Shown one piece after another: positions 50,110 through 59,239 of a stretch of 64,000 nt of DNA (its first letter is position 1; the number at the start of each line of letters is the position of its first letter). The notes below the pieces were generated by a model, which was not told the origin of the DNA, ran no database searches, and saw only the letters and a program-made list of their open reading frames with translations. Position numbers and translations under genes: made by a program. The DNA comes from Phycisphaerales bacterium (GTDB lineage Bacteria; Planctomycetota; Phycisphaerae; Phycisphaerales; UBA1924): the NCBI GenBank assembly GCA_028284805.1, contig JANQQZ010000091.1, forward strand, positions 1 through 64,000, read 5' to 3'.

Positions 50110-52699
50110 GCCATGGCTGGTCATCGCTGGCCTTCTGCTCGTGTGCTGCGGCGCTCGCGCTCAGGAAGACCGGCACGCTCGATACCTCAGCGACTTCGGC
50201 CTGGGTGATGTGTATGCCGAGTACCTGCTCGATCAGCTCGAGGGCAGCACGGGGGCCGAGCGAACCGCGATTGCTCAGGAACTCGCGGGGGTGTATCTGG
50301 ATCTGCTGCAGGAAGTCAGCGCTCCCTCGGACCGCCAGCGCTGGGCCGAGCGGGCGGCGGCGCTGCTGCGTGTTGTCCCAGAGGCCGATTCACCGGGCCT
50401 GCGTCTTGGGCTCGCGCAGGCCGCCTACTTCAAGGCAGAGGAGACAGCCGAGCGCAGCGTGCTTTTGCTGACGACCGAGCGGGAATCGGCCGAGGCTCAG
50501 CGGATCCTCAGGGAAGTCGGGCCGACCTTCGTTTCGATCGCGCAGCAGGCCCATCAGGAGGCGGACAGGCTCGAGCGTGAGCTGTCGAAACAGCTCGAGC
50601 GTGAGGAGGAGGACGATGTTGCCGCGCGGCTCGCCGAGGCGAGGCGCGTCCGTTCCATCGCGTTCTACTTCGCGGGTTGGTGCAGCTACTACACCGCCGA
50701 GCTCTCTGGCAACGAGGCCTCCGCGAACCAGGCGCTCCGTCACTTCGGCTGGATTCTCGGTGCACGCGATGGCTCTGCCGCGACGGTGGATCAGATGCAG
50801 CCGGGCCTGCTGCGGTACGAGCACGTGGCCCGATCCGCCATCGGCGCGGCGATGGCGTGCTCGATAACCGGACGGTCACTCGAAGCACGTGCATGGCTCG
50901 ATGCCGTAGCCCGCTCGACGGAAGCCCCGGAATCGATCCGGGCCACACTGCCGTCTCGGAGGGTGCGTGTCCTCGCGGCGGCCGGGGCCTGGCCCGACGT
51001 TGACACGATCGCTCGTCGTGCCCTCGCCTCAACGGCGACCCCCCCCGATACGACCTTCACGAGGCTGATCGCCGTGCTGTCGCTCGAGCGGCTTGACGCG
51101 GGCCCGGGGCGTCACACGCAGCTGGTCCGTCGCCTCGCAGAAGAGGCGCTCGCGAGCCTCGTGCGGGCCGCGGAGATCGGCCATGTGACGGATCTGGCCC
51201 GTCGGTTCGGCGGGGATCTGGTCGAGGGTGAAGGCTTCGTCCCGAGCTATGTCCGCGCGGTGATGCAGCACGAGGCCGCTCGCGAGATCCTCGATCGGTA
51301 CGGCTCGGGCGATGCAAGAGCCGCGACTGCGCTGCTCGAGGCTGCGCAGCAGCTCACGTCCGCGTCTTCGGCGCCCGACGCCGATCGGTTCCCGGAGGAG
51401 CGAGCACGGGCGTTGTTCGATGCTGGGCTCGCGCTGTACGAAGCGGGGCGTCTGACAGAGGCGGGGGAGTTGTTCGAGCAGTGCCAGGTGATGGCCAACT
51501 CTGACGAACAGCGTCGCGAAGCAGCCTGGATGCGTGTGGTCACGCTGGAGCGGGCCGTCGAGCAGGGTGATGCCGCGAGCGCCGAATCGCGCGACCAGGC
51601 GGCGCTGCTGTTTCTTTCGGCGCATCCCAACTCGGACGAGGCGGCGCAGCTTGCGTTGCGCCCGTCGACCGCGAGGCTCCTCACGGAGGGACAGGCTGTT
51701 GAGATCCTGCTGAGCGTCCCGCCTTCGGCGTCGAACTACGCCGCGGCACGCCGCCGTGCGTCCGCGCTGCTGTACCGCCGGTACCGTGCGGCGGACCCGA
51801 TCGATCGCCCGCTCGTCGCCGAGCAGTTCATGGCGCTCGCGGAGGAACTTGTGGCTCAGGACGGGGCGCAGCTGCGCGCCGTTTCCTCCGAGCAGGCGGG
51901 CACGATCGCCGAGGGTGTGATCATCAGCGCCCGGCGCCTCGCTGACGTTGCCCTCACGCTGCCAGAGCCCGATCTCGATCGGGCGATCTTCGCACTCGAG
52001 ACGATCGAACGCACTGCCGACTACGCCTCGATCGATCTCGGAGAGACCGCGGACGAGCTCCGCTTCAGGCGGCTGCAGATCGCTTCCGCACAGGGACGCT
52101 ACGACGAGGCGACCCGCCTGGCGGAGCAGATCGCGCAGGGCGGCAGCCCGTTCGCGACGACGGCGGTGCAGCTGATGTATCGCGATTCCGTTCGGGTTTG
52201 GATTGAGAGCCAGGGCGATCCTCAGTCCGCTGAACGGGTCGTTCGGTTTGGGCAGGCGGTGCGTGCGTCGCTGGCGGATCGACCCGCCGCGATCGCGAGT
52301 GTGCTTCAGACCGTCGCGCAGGCCGCCGACGTGCTCGCCCGCACAACGGGCGACGCCGAGCATGTGTCCGTGGCGGTGAGCGCGCGAGAAGAACTCCTCC
52401 GGATGGGCAGAGCGGACGACGCGTCGCTGCGTTCGCTCGCGCGGAACTACGCAACGCTTGGTGACGCGGGGCGTTCCGCGGAAACCTGGCTCACGGTGCT
52501 TCAGCGATCGGACCCCGCGTCGTTGGCGTGGTACGAGGCCAGGCTGGAGTCGCTCCGCCAGCTCGAGGTGTCCGATCCCGAGACCGCGCGCGATGCCGCC
52601 CGTCAGTTCAAGTCTCTTCACCCCGACTACGGCCCGGCGAAGTACCGCCAGGCCTTCCGTGACCTGCTCGGGCGTCTGCTCGTGGATGAGCCGGAGTAG
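50093..52699 (+). CDS. Exported large TPR-like protein
   Basis: Signal peptide MLRRNEPWLVIAGLLLVCCGARAQ; long all-helical repeat region. Confidence 0.7.
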   Translation: MLRRNEPWLVIAGLLLVCCGARAQEDRHARYLSDFGLGDVYAEYLLDQLEGSTGAERTAIAQELAGVYLDLLQEVSAPSDRQRWAERAAALLRVVPEADSPGLRLGLAQAAYFKAEETAERSVLLLTTERESAEAQRILREVGPTFVSIAQQAHQEADRLERELSKQLEREEEDDVAARLAEARRVRSIAFYFAGWCSYYTAELSGNEASANQALRHFGWILGARDGSAATVDQMQPGLLRYEHVARSAIGAAMACSITGRSLEARAWLDAVARSTEAPESIRATLPSRRVRVLAAAGAWPDVDTIARRALASTATPPDTTFTRLIAVLSLERLDAGPGRHTQLVRRLAEEALASLVRAAEIGHVTDLARRFGGDLVEGEGFVPSYVRAVMQHEAAREILDRYGSGDARAATALLEAAQQLTSASSAPDADRFPEERARALFDAGLALYEAGRLTEAGELFEQCQVMANSDEQRREAAWMRVVTLERAVEQGDAASAESRDQAALLFLSAHPNSDEAAQLALRPSTARLLTEGQAVEILLSVPPSASNYAAARRRASALLYRRYRAADPIDRPLVAEQFMALAEELVAQDGAQLRAVSSEQAGTIAEGVIISARRLADVALTLPEPDLDRAIFALETIERTADYASIDLGETADELRFRRLQIASAQGRYDEATRLAEQIAQGGSPFATTAVQLMYRDSVRVWIESQGDPQSAERVVRFGQAVRASLADRPAAIASVLQTVAQAADVLARTTGDAEHVSVAVSAREELLRMGRADDASLRSLARNYATLGDAGRSAETWLTVLQRSDPASLAWYEARLESLRQLEVSDPETARDAARQFKSLHPDYGPAKYRQAFRDLLGRLLVDEPE

Positions 52700-52702
52700 A
52701 CC

Positions 52703-55327
52703 GTGCGAGAGTCTCCGATCCAGCAGATTCTCGGTGTCGAGAACGCCGCCAACCCCTTCGAGGTGCTCGGGCTCCCGGTCGATGTGGTCTCAGACAGCGT
52801 TGTGGTCGACGCGCTCGCGGCGCGCGTCAAGGCGGTCGCTGCCCACCCGATGAGCGAGACCCCCGAGGGCAACGAGGTGCGTCTGGCTCTTCACGCCGCA
52901 GCGGCGCAGCTTCTTGATCCGAGGATCCGCCAGGCGCTGTATGACCGCGCCGGTCTCGCGCCGGATCGAGCCCCACCCGCCCGTGTGGTCTCGGGAAGTG
53001 CGCTGGGCCCGCGAGCGATGATGGTCATCGCGGCCGAAGGGGGCTGGAACGCACACGCGCTGCGCCGGCTCGCGATGCTGGCCCACGCCGAGGGGATCCC
53101 TTCTACGGCAATCCCACAGACTCTGCGTGGTCTGGTCGGCGAATCGCACGGGGCTCCGCCGGTCCCCCAGAGCGAACGACGCGGCAGAACGCCGAAGCAT
53201 CGAAGTGCCTCGCGAGAGTCGGACCGCATCGGGCTGGGCGTCACCGCGGGGATCACTGCTTTGGCGATCGTCATGCTCGGCGCAACGTGGCTGCTGCTCA
53301 GCCGGTCGCTCGGTGAGACTGCGCCCGCGGTCGTGCCGTCTCAGACGGTTGCTGAACAAGAGGTCGCTGAACTGGATGAGAGCCTTCACGAACTGCCGCC
53401 GCGGGACGCCTCCCCGAGCGAGCCTGCACCGGTCGCCGAGCCCGAAGAACCCGACTGGTCGGCCGCCCTGATCGGCGTGCGAGACGCGGGCGGCCCGATC
53501 GATGCACAGACTGTTCTGATGATCCTGGACGGGATCGCATCGGATTGGGCGCGCCTGGACGCGCGGCCTGTGCGCCGCGTCGTCTCCGCGTTCGTTGACG
53601 TGGTGTACCTGTTGCCCAACTCGGAAGCGCTCGGTCTTGTGAACACGATGGCGGACCTGATCCGCGACGACGACCCCGGGGTTGCCTGTCTCAACGCAGG
53701 CCTGCTCAGCCGTCTCGCGGTTGAGCGTTCGCTCCCGACGCAGTTGGACAACGCGGTGATCGCTGCGTTGGTGTCGACCATCGACACGAGCCGCACCGCC
53801 GCGGACGACGAGTTCATCCGGGGCGCCGCCGCTGGGCTGCGGTACAACGCGCGAGGCTGGGTTTCCGACCCGCCATCCGACGCGGAAGCCACGCGCTGGC
53901 TGGTAGTTGCTGATGCGATCGCGCGTCTGAGCCCCGATATCGGTGCGGTCTCGATCCGTGAGACGCTGGCAATGATGATCCGGTCCGGGCCGGACCCGCT
54001 CTCGAGCTCTGCAGCGCTGTCGCTGATCGAGCGTCTCGCCGAGCGTGTCAGCCCAACCGCGGATCCTGAGTCGGCTGGGCTTGTCCTGAGTCTGCTGTCG
54101 GATCAGGCTATCACGACCCGGGCCGTATCGGCTTTGGTCAATGCCATCGCGCGGCGGACCCCAGACGCACCGGGTGCGGAGCCGATCCGGCTCTCGCCGA
54201 CCGCGTCGGACTCGGAACGGGCGGACGTCCGCGCGCTGGCCTCGGAACGGTGGCTCGGTGCGAGCGCGCTCCCGGAAGAGCTCGGGGTTTTGCGCGAGGC
54301 GATCAGGGAGCATCTGCAGGGTGACGTGGGACAGACGCCGAGCGAGCAACTCGCGGACAGCGTCGTCAGCGCCGGATTGGCCAACGCGTGCAGGATGGTT
54401 CTCTGGGGCGATGCCGAGCGTGCGGTGCAGCTAGCCGAGGCCGGACGGAGTGACGTCGACGCGGTTCTGGCAGGTCGGCGGTCGTCTGGGAGCCCCCGCC
54501 TAAGCGACGGAAGCGAGCCCTGGGCCGTGAGGTACCTCGAGGCCAAGCGGAACATCCCGGTCCGGCTCTCGCTGCTGGGCGAGCTCGCGCAGCGTCCGCG
54601 TGAGGTCGGGCCGATCACTGCCGAGATCATCGTCGCCGAAGCCCTGAACGGGTCGCCCGCCAGGGTCCGCCGCGAGGCCCACACGGTGGTCGCGCGGCTG
54701 TCCAACCAGGCGACGGTACTCAACGGTCTGCTCGAGCAGTTGCCCACGGCGCCGCGCGTCCCCTCTGTGCAGGAACTCGTCGAGACCGCCGCCCAAACCA
54801 GTCTCATCGGCATCAGGGATCCCGACTGGCCCATGATGGCCAGACGCGCGATCGTCGATCGGCTGCTTGAGGTTCTCGCGGCCGATGGTTCGAGCGCTGC
54901 GATCGACACGCTCGCGGCGATGCTCTCCGACGAGTACGGCATGATGCTGGGGAATCCCCCGGGCAGCGGTGAGCGAGCCTCGGTCCTTGCCGAAGGGCTG
55001 GTTGAGGAACGTGTCGCCGAGATCCTGCGGACCGACCTTGCGGGGAACTCCTCGGCTTACGTCGACGCCCGCCTCCGCAGCCTCGCGGGCCGACGATCGC
55101 TCGCCGAGGGCACCGCGATGACCTTCGCGGCGGCGCAGGTAACGGCAACCGAGCTGCTCGCTGAGATCGTGGCGCTGGAGTACCCGCACAAGCGACCCGA
55201 ACTCGACCAAGTCCTCGGAACGTTGTCCGAATCGCGTTCGAGAGCTCGCTCGGTCTTCGAGCAGATCGCGGCCGCTGAACGCGCCTCGCTCCAGATCTGG
55301 GCACATCGTGTAGGAGTCGAGCCTTGA
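52703..55327 (+). CDS. Membrane protein with N-terminal J-like region, TM and long helical-repeat domain
   Basis: NPFEVLGLPVDVVSDSVVVDALAARVKAVAAHP...LLDPRIRQALYDRAGL; TM GVTAGITALAIVMLGATWLLL; GTG start. Confidence 0.65.
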   Translation: MRESPIQQILGVENAANPFEVLGLPVDVVSDSVVVDALAARVKAVAAHPMSETPEGNEVRLALHAAAAQLLDPRIRQALYDRAGLAPDRAPPARVVSGSALGPRAMMVIAAEGGWNAHALRRLAMLAHAEGIPSTAIPQTLRGLVGESHGAPPVPQSERRGRTPKHRSASRESDRIGLGVTAGITALAIVMLGATWLLLSRSLGETAPAVVPSQTVAEQEVAELDESLHELPPRDASPSEPAPVAEPEEPDWSAALIGVRDAGGPIDAQTVLMILDGIASDWARLDARPVRRVVSAFVDVVYLLPNSEALGLVNTMADLIRDDDPGVACLNAGLLSRLAVERSLPTQLDNAVIAALVSTIDTSRTAADDEFIRGAAAGLRYNARGWVSDPPSDAEATRWLVVADAIARLSPDIGAVSIRETLAMMIRSGPDPLSSSAALSLIERLAERVSPTADPESAGLVLSLLSDQAITTRAVSALVNAIARRTPDAPGAEPIRLSPTASDSERADVRALASERWLGASALPEELGVLREAIREHLQGDVGQTPSEQLADSVVSAGLANACRMVLWGDAERAVQLAEAGRSDVDAVLAGRRSSGSPRLSDGSEPWAVRYLEAKRNIPVRLSLLGELAQRPREVGPITAEIIVAEALNGSPARVRREAHTVVARLSNQATVLNGLLEQLPTAPRVPSVQELVETAAQTSLIGIRDPDWPMMARRAIVDRLLEVLAADGSSAAIDTLAAMLSDEYGMMLGNPPGSGERASVLAEGLVEERVAEILRTDLAGNSSAYVDARLRSLAGRRSLAEGTAMTFAAAQVTATELLAEIVALEYPHKRPELDQVLGTLSESRSRARSVFEQIAAAERASLQIWAHRVGVEP

Positions 55328-56205
55328 AGACGCTCGCCGCGTACGTTCTGATGCTCGTCGTTGTGCTCGCAGGGGGCGTCGGTGCTCAGACCCCAGAGGA
55401 GCGTTTCGAGGACCGACTCTCGACGCTCACGCCGAGCAATCCTGCGGCGTACTACCTTCTCGCGGAGGAGGTGGCCTACGCGGCGAGCACACCTGGGGAA
55501 CTCGACCTCGCGCGCCATCTGTACGTGCTCGCGTTCGTTCTGAGTGATCGCGATCCCGGTGTGCCCTGGTTGCGCCCGAGCTCGTGCGTCGCGCTTGCGG
55601 CTCTGGAGGTCGACCCCGCGCGGCGTCGCTGGCTCTACGCGGTTGCCGCCCTGATCGACGACCGGTACACGGGGCTCGCTGCGGAGGCGGATCACCTTGC
55701 GGAGGTGCCCGCCCCGACCAGGCTGGCGTTCGCGGAGTTTCTCGGTCTGACGCGTGCTGGGCGCGGTGCCCTTGCCCGCCAGCGTCTCGAGCTGCCCGGG
55801 ATGGACGAGCTGATCGACGCGATCAGTTCGGCTGTCGTCGGCAATCGGTCGGTCCCGTCGATCAACCGGATGCGCAGCGAGGCCGGCGTCTGGCCCTGCA
55901 AGCAGTGCAGCAACGCACGCTCCGTGCCCGATCCGTCCAGCCCAGAGACCGAACGCGTGCTGTGCCCGAACTGCCGGGGGAACCCGGGGCCCCTGCTCGA
56001 TACCGACGACCTCGTCGCCTACACCGCGCTCGAAGCGATCGTGCTCCGGGCCGACGGGCGCACCTGGTCGGCCGAGCACGCCATGCTCCGCACGGGCCCC
56101 CTCCGCGATCCGGATCTCGGGCAGGTCCCTCGCATGTTCGCGATCGATCCGACGCGATCGGTCTATAACTCGGGGCAGTGGGTCACCCCTGATCCCGACA
56201 CCTAA
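55324..56205 (+). CDS. Exported protein with CxxC...CxxC zinc-ribbon-like segment
   Basis: Signal peptide; WPCKQCSNARSVPDPSSPETERVLCPNCRGNPGP. Confidence 0.65.
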   Translation: MKTLAAYVLMLVVVLAGGVGAQTPEERFEDRLSTLTPSNPAAYYLLAEEVAYAASTPGELDLARHLYVLAFVLSDRDPGVPWLRPSSCVALAALEVDPARRRWLYAVAALIDDRYTGLAAEADHLAEVPAPTRLAFAEFLGLTRAGRGALARQRLELPGMDELIDAISSAVVGNRSVPSINRMRSEAGVWPCKQCSNARSVPDPSSPETERVLCPNCRGNPGPLLDTDDLVAYTALEAIVLRADGRTWSAEHAMLRTGPLRDPDLGQVPRMFAIDPTRSVYNSGQWVTPDPDT

Positions 56206-56220
56206 CCGCTGAGGACCTCC

Positions 56221-56589
56221 ATGGACACCGTGCCGCTGAAGCCCGAGATCTCGTTTGACGAGTTCGCCAAGGTCGACCTCCGTGTCGCGACGATCACCGA
56301 GGCCGAACCGCATCCCGATGCCGACAAGCTGCTCCGCCTGCAGCTGGACGACGGCAGCGGCGAGCCGCGGCAGATCTGCGCAGGTGTGAGGGCGTACTAC
56401 GACCCCGCGGAGCTCGTCGGCAAGCAGATCATCATCGTGGCGAACCTCGCGCCCCGGAAGCTGCGCGGTGAGGAGTCACGGGGCATGCTGCTCGCCGCGA
56501 GCGATGCGCCCAAGGACGCCGATGCCGAACGCAGTGTGGTCCTGCTCACGCCCATGGCGCCCACAGCGACCGGTTCGATCGTGTCCTAG
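56221..56589 (+). CDS. tRNA-binding domain protein (MetRS C-terminal / MetG-beta like)
   Basis: FAKVDLRVATITEAEPHPDADKLLRLQLDDG; QIIIVANLAPRKLRGEESRGMLLAAS. Confidence 0.88.
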   Translation: MDTVPLKPEISFDEFAKVDLRVATITEAEPHPDADKLLRLQLDDGSGEPRQICAGVRAYYDPAELVGKQIIIVANLAPRKLRGEESRGMLLAASDAPKDADAERSVVLLTPMAPTATGSIVS

Positions 56590-57344
56590 TCGCCTTCGGG
56601 GCCTACGCCCCGCCCGCGATCAGCGGCGGCCTGGATCCGACGGAGCAGCCGCTGAAAGTGCTCTTCGATGATGGAGTTCCGACCTGCTTCTGCGTCATCG
56701 AGACGCCGCTGCATGTCGCCGAGACGCTCGGTCGTGCGAGCGATCTCGTAGCGGAGCACGGCGCCTTTGGCGTCGAACCCATTCTCGACTGCCTGACGCA
56801 GCGCGCGCTCGGCAGAATCGATCTCGTCCGAGTCCGCGTCCGCGGTGAGCAGGTCGCGGAGCTGCCCGGCGTGGCGCAGCACCTCGAGACCGGCGCGCAT
56901 CTCGACACGCCGGATCTCGAACCCCTCGGGGTCACGTTCGCGCAGCTCCACGAGCTCGCGGAGACGCCCGAACACGGGCCCGGGCGACTCACGCCGCGCC
57001 GCTGCCATCTCGCGGATGCGCCCCGCCAGCTCGGGGTCGACCTCGGCCAGCCGCGTGAGCAGCAGCTCGCGTGTCTCGGGATCGAGCATCTCGCGCCGGG
57101 AGTCTCTGGGCGGTGCGCCGTCGGCGCCGTGCGCCGGAGGGGGCATGTCCCGCCCCGGGCCACGGCCACCACCAATCATGCGGACCGTGCCGGGCGGCAC
57201 CTCGCCGCTCAGCTCAGCGTCGATCTCAGCGAGGCGTTCTGCGAGGATGGCCCGGCGCTGCTCGAGCAGTTCGCGCCGCTCGTCAGCGGGCTGGCCCGAC
57301 ACGGCACCCGCGGTGAGCACACCCGAGATCAGGATCCGGATCAC
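56586..57344 (-). CDS. Exported coiled-coil protein (Spy/CpxP-like position), hypothetical
   Basis: GTG start coupled to upstream gene; signal VIRILISGVLTAGAVSGQ; Glu/Arg-rich helices. Confidence 0.55.
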   Translation of the reverse strand: MIRILISGVLTAGAVSGQPADERRELLEQRRAILAERLAEIDAELSGEVPPGTVRMIGGGRGPGRDMPPPAHGADGAPPRDSRREMLDPETRELLLTRLAEVDPELAGRIREMAAARRESPGPVFGRLRELVELRERDPEGFEIRRVEMRAGLEVLRHAGQLRDLLTADADSDEIDSAERALRQAVENGFDAKGAVLRYEIARTTERLGDMQRRLDDAEAGRNSIIEEHFQRLLRRIQAAADRGRGVGPEGD

Positions 57345-57760
57345 AGCGCATCTCCTGTATCCAGCCATTCGTCGAAGGACGTCGGATCGAGCGAGTCGAG
57401 ATCGGCGTCGGCGGACGCCATGTCACCTGTGAGACCGAACGTGTCGTCGAAGAGACCGAAGGAGGCGTCTTCGAGGGCTGCGAGGTCACTCGGAGCCTCG
57501 CGGACGGGCGTCACGGGCGGAGCGGGCAGGAGCAGGAAAACGACTGCGATCAACGCCGCGGCTCCTGTGAGCAGCGCGGGGGCGAGCGTGAGACGCCGAC
57601 GCCCAGGGACGCGAGCCTGGGCTCGGGATGCCGCGTCGGCGACGCGGGCCTCGAACCCAACGTCGGGCTCGGCTCGCTCCAACGCACCGAGCGAGTCGAG
57701 CATCGAGAGCACACGCGGATCGGGCTCGGGGGTCGTGCTGACTTCGTGCTTCTGGTCCAC
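57341..57760 (-). CDS. Single-TM putative anti-sigma protein
   Basis: Follows ECF sigma; TM LAPALLTGAAALIAVVFLLLPAPP. Confidence 0.6.
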   Translation of the reverse strand: MDQKHEVSTTPEPDPRVLSMLDSLGALERAEPDVGFEARVADAASRAQARVPGRRRLTLAPALLTGAAALIAVVFLLLPAPPVTPVREAPSDLAALEDASFGLFDDTFGLTGDMASADADLDSLDPTSFDEWLDTGDAL

Positions 57761-57762
57761 CT

Positions 57763-58332
57763 TTACGCCTCCGCTTGCTCGTGTTCGGGTTCCAGCATCG
57801 CCCGCAGCTTCCCGACTGCCCGGTGGTGCCTGGCGAGCACCGTGCCCAGCGGCTGCCCCAGCATCTCGGCGATCGCGCCGAACCCGAGCTGGGCGTGGTG
57901 TCTGAGCGAGAGCACCTCCTGATCCGCCTCGGGCAGCGACGCGATCGCGTCGCGCAGGGTCCGATTCGTGTCGGAACGCTCGCCCGCGTCGTGCGCCGCG
58001 TGGGGGTCGCCCGACAGCTCCAGGCTGTGCGTCCGGTGACGCTGCGTCCGCCTCACTCGATCGCGAACCCGGTTCATGGCGATCCGGAAGAGCCAGCTCT
58101 CGAACTGGCCCGTGTGGGTGTACCGCCCGGTCGAGATGTGCTCGAAGACCGTGACCATCACCGACTGGGTGACCTCCTCAGCGGCGTCCGGGTCGCGGAG
58201 CCGGCTCTTGGCCGCGGCGTAGACCCGGCGCGACCAGAGACCGACCAGCTGTTCCCAGGCACCGGACTCGCCGCGGATCGCGGCCTGTACAACCTGATCG
58301 GGATCCAGGGCTTCCGGTCTCGAATCGCTCAC
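57763..58332 (-). CDS. ECF RNA polymerase sigma factor
   Basis: DPDAAEEVTQSVMVTVFEHI...FESWLFRIAMNRVRDRVRR; LGFGAIAEMLGQPLGTVLARHHRAVGKLR. Confidence 0.9.
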   Translation of the reverse strand: MSDSRPEALDPDQVVQAAIRGESGAWEQLVGLWSRRVYAAAKSRLRDPDAAEEVTQSVMVTVFEHISTGRYTHTGQFESWLFRIAMNRVRDRVRRTQRHRTHSLELSGDPHAAHDAGERSDTNRTLRDAIASLPEADQEVLSLRHHAQLGFGAIAEMLGQPLGTVLARHHRAVGKLRAMLEPEHEQAEA

Positions 58333-58519
58333 GTGCCAACGCTCCCCGATTCGAGCCCAGACGCATGGATCCCCATCGGCCCAACGCTGCCCGGGGCTCC
58401 GGATTGCATCTCGCTCGGTCCGATTGGTTCCGATAGCCTCCGAGAGCCGATCGGGGCTTCAGGAGCGGGTTCTGCCCGGGCGACCGAACGATCGCGCCGC
58501 TGTGTCGTATTGACACTGG

Positions 58520-59239
58520 ATGACTCGTGCAGCGGCGAGAACTTGGACGCGGCCGGGCCTTGAGCCCAGGATCGGCACGCGGAGGGGCGGGGCCATCGCG
58601 CAGAACCGTGTGTCGCAACCTGACGAGCCCTCGCTTAGCGGAGAAACCGACGAGCAGTTGGTCCGCTTGTACGTCCGGGGCGAGCGTGAGGCCCTCCGCG
58701 TCATCATCGATCGCTACCAGGTGGACCTGATGCGGTTCCTGACCCGCCTGACCGGGGCGCGCGACGCGGCCGAGGACGCGTTCCAGGAGACCTTCCTCCA
58801 GTTCCACCAGTCCGCGTCCCGCTTCGACACGTCTCGGCGTCTCCGCCCTTGGCTGTTCACCATCGCCGCCAACAAGGCCCGCGACGGTCTCCGCAAGAAG
58901 GGGCGGCAGCCCTCGCTCACGCTCTCGCGCAACGTCGGCTCCGACGACTCGGTCGAGTTTGTCGATCTGCTCGAGATCGACACGCCCGCCCCGAGCTCGG
59001 GCGTGCTCGCCCGGGAGCAGCAGGCCTTGGTCGATCAGGCCGTGTCCAGGCTCTCTCACCCGCTGCGCGAGGTGCTGCTGCTCGCGTATTTTCAGCGTCT
59101 CAGCTACGCACAGATCGCCGAGGAACTGGGCATCCCGCTCGGCACGGTCAAGAGCCGCCTGCACGCCGCGGTGGCCTCCTTCGCGAAGCACTGGCAGCAG
59201 ATCGCCCACGCTCCCACCACCGAGGATCGCGATTCATGA
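58520..59239 (+). CDS. ECF RNA polymerase sigma factor
   Basis: GARDAAEDAFQETFLQFHQSASRFDTSRRLRPWLFTIAANKARDGLRKKG; LSYAQIAEELGIPLGTVKSRLHAA. Start uncertain (58520 or later). Confidence 0.92.
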   Translation: MTRAAARTWTRPGLEPRIGTRRGGAIAQNRVSQPDEPSLSGETDEQLVRLYVRGEREALRVIIDRYQVDLMRFLTRLTGARDAAEDAFQETFLQFHQSASRFDTSRRLRPWLFTIAANKARDGLRKKGRQPSLTLSRNVGSDDSVEFVDLLEIDTPAPSSGVLAREQQALVDQAVSRLSHPLREVLLLAYFQRLSYAQIAEELGIPLGTVKSRLHAAVASFAKHWQQIAHAPTTEDRDS

